A DNA stretch of 64,000 bases from Branchiostoma lanceolatum (taxonomy: Eukaryota; Chordata; Leptocardii; Amphioxiformes; Branchiostomatidae), in NCBI RefSeq assembly GCF_035083965.1, contig NC_089732.1, forward strand, positions 2,586,883 through 2,650,882, read 5' to 3'. Made by a program: the position numbers and the translations under genes. Positions 40,490-51,459 of the stretch are shown here, in pieces (the stretch's first letter is position 1; each line of letters begins with the position of its first letter). The notes below the pieces were generated by a model that saw nothing but the letters and a program-made list of their open reading frames with translations, did not search any database and was not told where the DNA came from.

Positions 40490-41670
40490 CGAGCTTCGAT
40501 GTCGTATTGCACAGGCTTCCATCGAATGATTCGAACGCGCTTCACATGCGCCACTGTCGAACATTCGAATACCGGAATCGGACGCTGGAATCACTGTTGT
40601 TACAATTGTTTAGTTCGAGGACGCAAATTTTTTTCAGGTTCTGGTACATTTCGCGTTAACGTATTTTTTTGGATGGGTATTTCGCATCAACCTCGGTCCC
40701 AGCCCTCCCGTGGGTCGGATCGACCTCCGGCGTTCGCGCTGGTACCTCGGGCGACACGTAATACACTGTGTTATATTCTATTTATCCACCCAGCTCTATG
40801 TATATATGCCACCAGGAAAACCAGTGTGTTTAAAGAGATCCCTGATGAAACCCACCCTGGTATGCACACTTTAGACATGCAGGAGTTAACATACTGTGAG
40901 ATCTCTTTTTTAAACTGATGTAAGCTGGCAGATAAATATGGTAATGGACAGTACGTACATGTATATAAAACCACCAGTATATATCCTTGTTTTCCCTACC
41001 TATGCGTTTCAATGAGTGACTACGATCAATAATGGACAAACCTAAGCCAAAGTGCAAGTTGACCCATATACACCAAGGAGGTTACAGTATATGACCTCCT
41101 TGTATGCACTAAGTAAACATTCCTTTTTCTGTAAATTGTAGCGTACAAAAGTTTTTTTTGTAAACAGAACTATGATTTCACCTACCAGTAACGTAAGTGC
41201 GTGGGAAAGCGCGTTTTGTCTGTTTAAAGGGTTGATAAAGAAACACTGACCACGACAAACATCGAAACCATCACAATGTACTGTTTTCGTGGCTAGAAAG
41301 TGTCCTGGGACCATTTTTGAATATGGTCATTTTTGCTGTGCTTGAAAAAGCGACCTTGACGTACAAAATCTTACTGTTTTTCGCCCGGGCCCGGGCGAAT
41401 GATGGTACCACCCCAACCAACAGAATATTGAAGAGTTACCAGGAAACTTTGGTCTTAGGTGTACTTATCTTTGTAAAAACATGCAGCACGAGTGTAGCAC
41501 TATAAACACAATGGCCGTTTCTAAGGCAAAATTTGAATAGCGTGATCGTTACACAAACTTAGTAAACAAATAACAAGGAAACATATACGTCATATATTCC
41601 TTCACAACAGCTCGACTAGCCGCCTTGTGTGAGTCAGATTTATTTGCGCGGGACTTCAAGCTTTCAAAAA
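40490..41670. repeat. Diverged segmental duplication, copy 2
   Basis: This is the shorter, uninterrupted partner of 33890-35930. It ends about 700 bp before the first exon of the first tandem paralog, so it belongs to that gene's 5' flank. A perfect 20-bp GC palindrome (TTCGCCCGGG and its complement) lies at 41380-41399 and is absent from copy 1. Confidence 0.7.
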
Positions 41671-42383
41671 GTTAAGGTATGTCGGCTCGGCTGTCTCTTG
41701 GAAACAATTGCAACTTGTCTGGGCTAGTCGTATTTGTCGTCCTATAGGCAGGTTAAATTACGTCAGCAAATTGAGGGTAAATTGAGGTGCTGAATGAGGC
41801 GTAAAAGATTTGATTGACTTCCGAAGGAAAAGTTTTCGCAGTTCTTTGTCGACGACAAAAACTAGTTCGACGAATGTGGCTACGCCTTACCCATAGAACA
41901 CTGGACTTGAATATTCATGTTGGATGTGTATGCATGCACGTGTGGCAACAACAATCGACCTAAGTTGAAGTTCTGGCCATTGCCGCGTCTGTTAGCAATT
42001 GTTCTTGGCGGAGTAAGTTTTGCAACATTAGTCGCCCGATAGCTTTACTTTAGCATATCGGAGGGCTGTCTGGGATGCGTCGTATGAGATTTAGTCGTCC
42101 TGTGACGGAAATGACTGTCATACATGCATCCTTGACGACGATCGGTTCCGCGCGCCACAAGTATACCGTAGTTGAATATTGGGTAAAGTTGCGGGTGTGT
42201 CGTAGGAAATGTAGCTGGTCTGAGACAGAAAATGTTTTTGTAGAAAGTTTCTGAAAGCACATTTAGTGCGTCGCTGCCTCCGTCAACATGTTCTTAATTA
42301 ATTTTAGCTCTTTCAACTTTTATTCTTGATGGTCTCTTGCTTGTCGTTTCAGTGTGGTACAGTGTGGTGTATCGTTAGCGAGA

Positions 42384-45300
42384 ATGGACAGACCGGGACC
42401 TTCCTTCAACATGGGTAAGTAAGTTACCTACCCGTAGTTAAAGGCAACCAGGGTATTTCAAACAGTATGTTCGTCTTACCCGGAATAATTTGGTGGGGTA
42501 AAGTTTGTCGGTCTTACCAAGGACTTGGTCTTACCTGGAAAAAGCCAAGGGGTGGATTTCCATCTTACCGGGAAACAAAGAGCGTACAGTTTGCATGCAT
42601 TGTCAACTCGTACCCGGAAACAAGGGGAACAATTGTTGAAATTGGCCAAATACGGAGATTGGTAAAAAAATAATGATCAGTAATGGCAGTTTTGACGTAG
42701 CACATACATTTTTTTCAATGGGTCAATGAGAGAACTGGCCAGGGTAGTTGACCGCACTTCGTGCACAGTGTAAACAATCGTCTAGTTACTACATGTATAT
42801 GTGACACCTTTGTGACATCATCATCATCATCGTCGCCGCTCTCATCTGTCGACGATGCGGACCACCATTGCAAATCCCAACTCATTCTTTAAAAAAAATC
42901 AGCATTAAGCAGCAGAAATCAAGGCATGCTCAATTGTTTACACTGTTTTCAACTATCTTACAAATGAGACGAAGTGACGACAAACATTTGAGGTTTTTAT
43001 TGAAAATAGGCTTTGGATGTTTAACACAATTATTCCTCATCTACAAACAGAGGTAAGGATACGGCTTATTCTCAGTGTTTTACAAACTTACAAACATTCA
43101 TCTGACGTCACAGATTACTTGAACGCGTGAACTTTGAAGTACTCTTGAGCATGATTGGGGTTAACACATCTTATCACAGACACAGTGTGTGACGGCATTT
43201 ATATTGTGAGGGGCGTGCAAGTTGCAATGTCGGTCCTACCCTAAACAAGGGGCACAATGGTGGAAATTGGCTCCAAATAAGAATGGGCTTTAAAAAAGTA
43301 ATGAAAATAATGCCCTTCTTATCGTAGCAGGTTCATTTTGTGTAGGATGAGTTGAAATTCGGCACAAATCTACGTAACTAGACGATTGCTTGCACTTTGC
43401 GCGAAGTGCGGTCAACTACTCTGGCCATTTCACGGAACTTGCATTCACAACAAGTCCACAGCCCACTCGCCCTACTAGTATAGGATGAATATTTTTCGGA
43501 AGGAGTTAGCTGGTTTAGAATTAATCGTCATTACTATTATTTTCAACTATCTTACAAATGAGACGAAATGACGAGAACCGTTTGAGGTTTTGTGAAATAC
43601 AAGGCTTTGGATGGGAGTTTGTGTGCTTGACGTTTAAACGGTATTCACAAGGTATTTCCACAAATTGGATCTAACGTTATATATGTATTTATAACTGAGG
43701 CCATGGTCGATGAAATACTGCTTTGTGAGGGTGGTTAGCAAATCATACTGGTCGTGGGTAAAAGTTAAGTGGGGTTGAACAATGTGCATATAGTATTTTT
43801 ATTGCCCGCTATATCTAAATCACACAACGAAACAAAGTTCAAAGTAGTGGCAAATCAAAGAATGTCTGATACATGTATTTAGAGTACTCTCCAAGCAGAG
43901 GTTGGGTGAGGAAATTGTGACCTTTCTCTGACTTGCCCCGTTTTCTAACCACCGTTCTGAATTCAAACGCTGCTTTCAGTCGGGATGGGCTGGGGCAAAG
44001 AGAAAGCGGAGCAAGCCAGAAGAATGTAATGATCTCACCATCCAACATCTGCTTGGAAAGTATGGTATGGTTGTATGGTTTTAGAGCATATGTGTGACTG
44101 CGAAAGTTCATATTGCAATGTTTTTATCAAGAACTGAATGAGAAAGAAAACGGCAAATGTTTGACTTTGTGCGGGGATAAGAAAGAGTCGGACCAATGTC
44201 GACTCGGACCAATCAACCCTTGATGTTGGATTATGGTTAGGGTTGGGTTAAAGGTGTTGGTCCGGCTTGCCATGGTCCGAACTGACAATGGTCCGACTCG
44301 TATGAACATCCCTGCCGACAAAGCATAGCGTGCGTTTAGCCTGACAAATCGCGCTTGATGGGACGGCCCGACGGATACCGCCCCCCCTAGAAGGGGGGTC
44401 ATTTACCCCATCTAGCGAGAGATTGTGTAAACACAGGCGAAGTGTACGTGAACCATACTGAATTAGATATAGTTTAATTCAAGTGTGTCAGTAGCACGGA
44501 AATCATGACAGAAGGCACTAGACAAACATATAAGAATGCTCCACGTTGTTTTACTTTTAGGCTCTTCCCTACCGAGCCAGGTGAATGGCGGGTTCACCAT
44601 GACAGACGGGAACGAGATGACTGTGACCAGTTTGTCTGGTAGCAGGATTGCTACGAGAAAGACATCGGAAGACAGAATCAAGGCGTTTTCAGATCCCGAA
44701 CAGATGGAAAAAGGTAATTTCCAAGCTGATCTATCGGTGGCAATGACAGTATCCAATGAAACAGGCAAAAGTAGTCCAACTGGACAACAAGTGGCCAATG
44801 ATACTACTAGTTGGATACTGTCATTGCCACCGATAGATCTGCTAGGTGATTAGGAAAAACGTACCTCATCTGAAATTTAGATATGTTGGCAAGAAAACGA
44901 TGTATTTATTCTCGTACACAGCAAGCAAGCATGCACGTATATAGATTTCACATGTGACAACCCTTGCATGGTATACATAGGAAGGTATATTCAAGAATGT
45001 CTAGCCGCTATAGAAATTCCTCCAATGATTGTAGAAGCCCATTCTACATATTAGGTAGATTAGCCTTATGGAACTGTAGTAATGTTCCAGTAAATACCAT
45101 ACTTTGTACGCTGTACATGTAGCCTGAGTGTCATCGATATCCTGTTTCAGTTCCAGGCCTTTGTGAAGGTAAAGCCTGGAACTGAAACAGGATGACACTC
45201 AGGCTACTGTACATGTACAATTGTTGTGCAATGAAGTTATCATGATGATGATTTGAAGATAAACTTTAATGCTTCACCTAATGCGTTACAGGCAAGCCGG

Positions 45301-46893
45301 TGTTTAAGTCGTTGACAGAAGAGTATCCCGCAGACCCCAGTATCGTCTCTGCCATGGAGAGAACACTGGCCGCCTTTATGAACCAAGGTACTGAAACTTC
45401 TGAAGGTCACGCCAGTTTCGATTGAATCACTTGGAGTATCGGTACGACAGCATAGCCTCTAACAGACTCCACAGGTTGTTGGAAATAGTCTAAATTGGCC
45501 AGATAAAATAACATGCCAGAGGAGGGGGGCGGCCATCATAAATACATTTTGCAACTTTTCGATGCAATGTTACCCTCACGGTTTGACCCCACTGGCCATT
45601 ATTCAACCTACCACTATAAAGTTTGAATATAGGAAGGCCTGGTTGAGATAAACTAACACAGACTATGAGGGCAGATCTCTCCTTTCGAACACATAAATCA
45701 TATTTTTAAAATACATTCTCACACCATGACCGTTCGCAATTCTTTAATCAACCAACATGGCGGACGCTAATATACGTCATACTCAAGTGACTTCAAACAC
45801 CTTATATGTCACATGTTTCAATCCAGGGCTGCTATTGGTTGGAATCGGCACGGCTTTGATGACGTTTAACCAACACGGACCGAACATCGTGGGGTGGGTC
45901 CTGGTGCCGGCTGGTGTGCTGCATATCGTCTGGTCATGGTAAGGTTTCTCATCTATTCATTGGTTAGACTGCCCAACTAGCCATTGGCTAGCCTTATAGT
46001 TATATAGTTCATTCATTCATTCTTATAAAACACATCGAACATGTATGCTGGATTCACCTTGTTGCAACTCATCGTTCACATTTACAGCCGCAGCTCTTAA
46101 TCTAAGTCGGGAAATAGACTTAAGACTTATAATCACGTCTGTTCCTACTAGTGTTCAATTTTGTTGATGATACTTAAATGGGATTTGGTTTGTATTTTCT
46201 GCAGGTACGAGTTCTACATTCGTCTCCACCGGCTGAGGAAAGGCTCCGACCAGCCCTTATCGTACAGGTCTGTTTTAGGTCATTTGAAATCCTGAGCACG
46301 TGCCGAAAGATCTATCATGGCGAACTCAGGCGCCATTATATTTTAGTACCATCAAATACTCATCAACCAGTGCTTAAGTAGTCAAAGGAATCTCTTTAGT
46401 AAGAACAGATTTCAAGGGAAAACACCTCTCGCATTGAATAACCTGGTTGGTATCTTTAACCTTCCAACATGGTGGATATATCTTCAGATCGACATATTGG
46501 TGGTATTATTTTTGTTTTAAAGTGAAACTACACTCAAGAAGGAAATCTGTGGCCATTACAAAGGAGGAACTAGAAAGGTATATTGAACCGATGGGGTCAG
46601 TAATGCTTCGGTCACATATGCACCAGTGCCCGAAGGGGGTGTAGCCCCGCCCGTAAAGTATTCCGCGGGGCCACTTTTCCAATTGTGACCGTAGACTATG
46701 CGAAGTTCTAACCCTCACCACGCTTGTATTTCCTCCCGACAGACGCAGCTTGTGGTGGACCGGGGCGCTGGTTGTGCTGATCGTGGCGGCGTCCATCGTG
46801 GAGCTGTACGCTAACATCGTCTACGGAGCCTTCGTTCGGGTCACCTTCCCGGACGGGGAGGGACAGGGGCTGCCGACAACCCCAAATCCTTAA
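42384..46893 (+). CDS. Tandem paralog A: 201-residue protein with three hydrophobic segments, family not recognised
   Basis: Six exons: 42384-42414, 44561-44713, 45292-45387, 45827-45938, 46205-46267 and 46743-46893 (31, 153, 96, 112, 63 and 151 nt), phases 1, 1, 1, 2, 2 and a stop. The protein begins MDRPGPSFNM. A hydrophilic amino-terminal part (~95 residues) is followed by hydrophobic stretches GLLLVGIGTALMTF, IVGWVLVPAGVLHIVWSW and WWTGALVVLIVAASIVELY, then a short tail FPDGEGQGLPTTPNP. A small multi-pass membrane protein is likely. The exon model is strongly supported by paralog B, which has the same six lengths and phases and about 89% protein identity. The stop codon lies at the start of a degenerate ~17-bp minisatellite. 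I do not recognise the family. Confidence 0.88.
42732..43440. repeat. Local inverted and direct repeats in paralog A intron 1
   Basis: aactggccagggtagttgac through acaatcgtctagttac (42732-42795) is repeated in inverted form at 43373-43435. ttcaactatcttacaaatga at 42948 recurs directly at 43542. A block near 43310-43370 (tcgtagcaggttcattttg) resembles the mariner-like fragment at 48191. This suggests an eroded DNA transposon. Confidence 0.55.
44725..44842 (+). ncRNA. Conserved intronic hairpin in paralog A
   Basis: Starting 11 nt after the exon 2 donor, a 32-nt arm (gctgatctatcggtggcaat then gacagtatccaa) pairs with 44811-44842 with one mismatch, around a 54-nt loop. The same stem is present in paralog B (52299-52412), where the loop is largely different. 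A small-RNA precursor, a splicing hairpin and an old MITE are all possible; the sequence alone cannot choose. Confidence 0.45.
45113..45218. mobile_element. Palindromic MITE in paralog A intron 2
   Basis: gtacatgtagcctgagtgtc on the left pairs with gacactcaggctactgtacatgtac on the right, and cctgtttcagttccaggc pairs with its complement inside. It is absent from paralog B, so it inserted after the duplication. Similar end sequence occurs near 54610. Confidence 0.8.
45735..45826 (+). promoter_or_regulatory. Conserved intronic block, possible internal promoter (paralog A)
   Basis: About 90 bp before exon 4 are nearly identical in both paralogs (53563-53654), including caacatggcggacgc (YY1-like), atacgtcatact (CRE-like) and a CAAGTGAC or CACGTGAC element. 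Other intron DNA of the two genes is much more diverged. The ATG here reads in frame into exon 4 only in paralog A; paralog B has a one-base insertion and a stop, so coding is unlikely to explain the conservation. Confidence 0.45.
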
Positions 46894-47235
46894 GGGTCAC
46901 CTACTCCTCAAAAAGCTGTACCAACTCCTTAAGGATCGCTAACGCATTGTGAAAACCAAACTTCTTTACGAATATCAACTCCGTAAAGAACCCGAATTCC
47001 TTTTTAAAAACTCCTTAGTAGCTTAGAATCCCAATTTCCTAGGACCCTAACTCCTTAAGGATTCCTAACTCCTAGAGCACCAGCTCCTTAAGGAACCTCA
47101 ACCCCTTAAGGAAATCAAGGAGCCCAAATCCCTAGCTCCTCAAGGATCCCTAACTCCCCCAAGGATCCCTAACTCCAAACTCCCCAAGGATCCCTAACTC
47201 TTCAAGGATCCCTAGTTCCTTAAGTATACCTAACT
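46885..47235. repeat. Degenerate minisatellite TAACTCCTTAAGGATCC (paralog A 3' end)
   Basis: About 20 imperfect units of ~17 bp (ctaactccttaaggatccc and variants) start inside the last codons of paralog A. The unit contains the codons ACT CCT TAA, supplying the stop. The same repeat starts at the same place in paralog B and recurs at 60105-60460. Confidence 0.85.
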
Positions 47236-48190
47236 CTGTTAGGAAACGAGCTGTCATTTCAGGGCATGTTGTTCTCTAACTCACTATTTCTATACACGAA
47301 GCCGTAGTAAATATTGTCAACATGTTGATGTTCGGAGCTTCAGTAAACACTGTCATGGACTTTAACCAATTGTATCAGAGTGAGCCGTTGATATCTGATG
47401 ACCTTGATGATTTTCCGGTCTTTTGCAAAATAACTAACAGTACACACTGTGCAAATGCCATGTGTTTATTCTTGTTCTTCAACACACAAATCACAATTGC
47501 CGGTAGCAAAACATCGCGTGAGCTAAAAAGCTGCATTATGTAATGCTTATCATAAAGCAGATTCCAATTAAGTTACTGATATAGGCAGCAGTATTCACCA
47601 CAGCTTGATCATCGATCGATTTCCCTACGCACTAGATTATCATATATGCCCTAGCCTTTGTACATGGAGTCGTCGAGTTTGTGACATGTACTTGATTTTT
47701 TTTTAAACGTACGACGGATTCTGAATGACAGATTAACATTGCGATACGATACATGAACTACATGTGCGTATAGCTCTCATAATAAGTTGTAGCTGACAGA
47801 ATAACAGTGTGGACAAATCTTTTGAAATATTCTGAGATTATGGTCCTCTTTAAATTGATGAATGTAGAATGACAATGTGCATATTATATAGACAACAGAA
47901 ATTTTCCTAATTTCCTCTCTTCGTCTGGAAACTCACCACCAGCAGCGTACCCACAATAACAGCAGCCCCTTACGCCATGTTAGTCAGAAAATTCAAGACC
48001 TAAAAAAAAAAAGAACAATACAACATATTACATTCGCGATGTTATGTACATCATATATGGAGGATATACATCTATGGTTTTCATAGCTTGTTGTTTTGTG
48101 GGTACGTAAAGCGAAGGGTGAAATCAATGCTGCCTTCGTATTGAGCGGAACTACGACTGTTGATTATGTCTTTCTTTCGGCTGCAAAAAA
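47236..48190. other. Duplicated 3' flank of paralog A, no gene seen
   Basis: 47250-47650 matches 55520-55920 as part of the tandem duplication. Small frames at 47322 and 55597 share LYQSEPLISD and NTQITIAGSK, but their differences are mostly amino-acid changing, so they are not treated as genes. Nothing is supported from 47650 to 48190. Confidence 0.6.
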
Positions 48191-48290
48191 ATACGAGGGC
48201 GATTCAAAAACTAACGCAATTTCTATCATAGCAGGTTCATTTTTGTATGAAATGAATTGAAATTTTCACAAAATTTAAAGAACATCTCTT
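48191..48290 (+). mobile_element. Mariner-like terminal fragment
   Basis: tacgagggcgattcaaaaac followed by taacgcaatttctatc and gcaggttcatttttgtatga resembles the 5' end of mariner-family elements. No transposase frame follows; the next sequence is a retrotransposon remnant. Confidence 0.5.
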
Positions 48291-48460
48291 CTTGAGTTGG
48301 TGTAAATCACTGTATTTTTCACATTTTACGTTATGCAAACTTTGCAAAAATCTGTGTATCCCAATTTGCCTGGTTTACGTTCCAAACTCTGTCTTCATTC
48401 TTAAAAAAATCCTCTTGAGATGCATCTTACTGCTCCAAGATAAGCCTGAAGTACTTAAGT

Positions 48461-49138
48461 ATGGACTCTTGTATAATGTCAAGCCTGTCAAAAGAATGTG
48501 AGGAGGCTGTTTCAGCGGACATGAAATTGGCAGCGAACTGGTTAACTGAGAACAGACTATCTCTTCACCCTGATATAACGAAATCCATGATCTTCGGATC
48601 ACCCGAGAAACTGCGCCACGCAGGAAAGAACATCACTGTAACTGATGGGTTTAACTATTTTGAGCAGGTAAACGTATTTACCTACCTAGGTGTCACCATG
48701 GACTCTTCTCTAAAATGGGCCGCTCACACCGAGCGGATCATAAAAAGCTCCTTGCTGGCCTTAGTGCCGTAAGGCGGGCTAAACCCTTTGTCACTAAGGA
48801 GATCCTGCTAGTCATGTGTCGGACCCTGTTGTATTCACACCTGGATTATTGTGCTACTGCCTGGTTACCATCGCTTTTTCATTGTAACAAGACAAAGTCA
48901 CCACAATTGACTAGACTGCTAAATCGGGCAGCCAGGATTATCACAGGGCGGACGCTCCAAGACCGCATACCCTGCTGGCAGAGGCTGGTATGGTACCACT
49001 GGCTCAAAGGGTGAAGGTGAACGCACTAGTAGCTGTTCATGATTGTATTTTTTAATGTGCGAGCCCAGGGTCATCTGAAAAGCAGATCCGTGGATCTGAG
49101 ATGGACCCTAGTAAAATAAAAAAATAAAATTAAAATAA
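48461..49138 (+). pseudogene. 5'-truncated, frameshifted non-LTR retrotransposon remnant (reverse transcriptase C-terminus)
   Basis: Two frames join into the end of a reverse transcriptase: MKLAANWLTENRLSLHPDIT, VFTYLGVTMDSSLKWAAHTE, then after a frameshift near 48750 SAVRRAKPFVTKEILLVMCR and YSHLDYCATAWLPSLF. The order (WLTENRL, YLGVTMDSSLKW, LDYCATAW) is typical of Jockey/CR1/L2-group elements. The piece ends in a TAAAA-rich tail at 49110-49138. It lacks the catalytic palm and the endonuclease, so it is dead. Confidence 0.85.
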
Positions 49139-51459
49139 ATGTGCAGTAAAAATTCCACAGGTGCTTTTTTTAAAAGTTTGTTGTCTTTACATAGCCTGTC
49201 CATCGAAATGTAACTTTACTGTATAGCGAACCTACCCTGTATAGCGGAGTACCTCGGCTGATTTCTACTATTTTCCCAACGATAGGACGGAGCCTGGTAG
49301 AGGCTACTTTTCATATCATCAAAGGAACAACGTTGATAGAAATCAGATCTGCTGTTTTAGATGGATCAAGGCGTGTTTACAGTTGCAGGGTGACTAATCT
49401 GTATCTCTAGGAAAAGGTAAAAATGGTTAGATCTTTGAACATTTCCCCATGGGACTGTTGGGTTTTAATTTGTCGGGATATACAGTTAGCTTGCAGTGGG
49501 AGTCCAGCCTGTATCCGTACCCACCCGTCCCGGTGAAAGGAGGGAAGCGTGTTGAGTTTATGTTGGGCCCAGGTTATATTAGGCTAGGTATGTCCTGCTC
49601 CATTCTTAAGGCTTCACCTTAAGCTGTTTAAGCACAAGTAAAGCAGTTTCTGTAGCAGAACGCGGACAGATGACACAAGACCTGACGGTAACCAAACAAG
49701 CGGCGGGACCCTTCCAGGTAGAGCGCGGCTGTCAGAAGGTCATGGGAAGAGCAACGCGGCAATGTGGTGTGGTCCATTTGGAGTGGGGGGGAAATGTTGG
49801 TATCATTTTGAGACAGCTTTTTGCAGTTTAAAAGTCATGGGCCTGCTGTTGGTTGAATATCAGGGTCTTGCAAATAGAGCTTAAGGTTGAGAATTTTGTT
49901 TAAAAAGATATACTTTTACATGCATCTGAAAAGGTTTCATGAAAATTGACCTGACGAACACGCACGTCCATAAAAAACAGCGGGGTTTGTGTTGTTTTTA
50001 TTTTTTTGCTTCTTTTGTCTTAATTTCTTAGTGACAAATCCTCCTCGGTTATCTTCCGATTTGAATAATATCACAACAAAGGCATTGTTCTGCTCCGGGT
50101 CTGACGTACAAAAGAGCTGGCTCACAGGTAATTACGTAGGTTATCGATGGGTTATACGTGCTGAATGGGTCCTTGACTTTAGAATGAATCTCTTGGAAAG
50201 TGGGTGTGTCATCAGAACAGTCGGCTGAAGGACGCCGCGTACTGTTGTTCTACCTGGCGTGCAGGTGGTTCGCCTGCCGCCGTCGTGTTGACGTTCCGTC
50301 GCTGTTAATGGTTAACCCGCCGTCCTGACGGTGTTCCCCCGCCATACGTCATCATGTACGTGAAGTTTGTTTGTAGCTAAAGTCAGATTCGTAGTACGAT
50401 TTTTCTTGGTGGTCGGACTTTCGGCAAGGCTTTAACAGAACTGACAGTTGAAATGGGTGTACCACAACTTCTTTGTCGCCAGACAGCTGAATCTTGTCCG
50501 ACGCGTCCCCGACTGTCCGACGAACGCCCTCCAATTTGCGGCTGTAATACGTTATGATATATGGAACCGTTGAAAGGTTACCTGACTGGTCATGCCCTAT
50601 GGTTTATTTGATCTGGTCTTTTTAACGTTTACAAACTGTGACGTCGTCTCTTCTGTAGCGATCTCATGAGTGTGTCTTATATATACGATGCACTATGATA
50701 CAGCGGTCTTTTCGCTCGTCTTCGGTATGACAGTGCAAAAAAAAGAATCTTTGTTGGGTAAGACACAAAGGAATTTTATTCAAACTTGCATGACCACGTA
50801 AGCTAATAACTTCAGTATGACGTCGACAGTGCTGTTGGTGTAACGGTTCAGCTGTACCCCTGGCGGCCTAGCGTCCTTAGCAGACTCCACGAGTCGGTTT
50901 TGTGGGGGCCGATAATGTGTTCGTTTTTTCTGATGACATATCAGCTATGATTGCACACGGTGTCTTGTAAGCCGCCTCCGTATACCATCAGAAAAGTGCA
51001 TTTTAAACCCTAAAAAGCCCGACTCTTAGAGCCTGCAAAGGAGCCTACCTTACTCCAGTCTTTTCTGAGTGTCCTGTATATGACTGTATAGAGGTATAGA
51101 GAAACCTATATCGGACTTTCATGCATGTAGCTAGTATCAATCTTTCAACGTTTGTACTTTTGACTTTCTTAAGTGTTTTCATGCACATCGAATGACGGGT
51201 GTACAGCAGGCCTACATGTGCGACAGCAAACTGGGACAGTCGCGTGTGTACATGTACATGTGTCGTACGGAATGCACCTTTTTTGAGATGCTTTAGTAGA
51301 GAGCTTCTTAAAGTAAACTTAGCCTAACATGTTCTCAATTGTGTCTTTCTTCAACATTTATCTAACTTTATTCATGTTTCTTGATGATAAGTCTTGTTTG
51401 CCTTTTGTCATATCAGTGTCGTATACTTTCGTTGCGAGGTACTAGTAACGTTACCGAGG
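49139..51459. other. Intergenic DNA between the tandem paralogs, no gene seen
   Basis: Single-copy-looking sequence with no supported exon on either strand. 51360-51459 is the duplicated 5' flank of paralog B. Confidence 0.5.

Noticed and set aside
40430-40918. 162-codon plus-strand frame beginning MAGIMFDTGVPNRPVF
   Set aside because: It lies across the diverged segmental duplication and is not open in the partner copy at 33890-34300; no family similarity was recognised.
45757-45942. Small gene starting MADANIRHTQ and running into exon 4 of paralog A
   Set aside because: The matching block in paralog B carries a one-base insertion that stops the frame after four codons, so the upstream peptide is not conserved.
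47322-47543. Small protein gene with a homolog at 55597-55854
   Set aside because: Both lie in the duplicated 3' flank; differences between copies are mostly amino-acid changing and no splice or start context supports translation.
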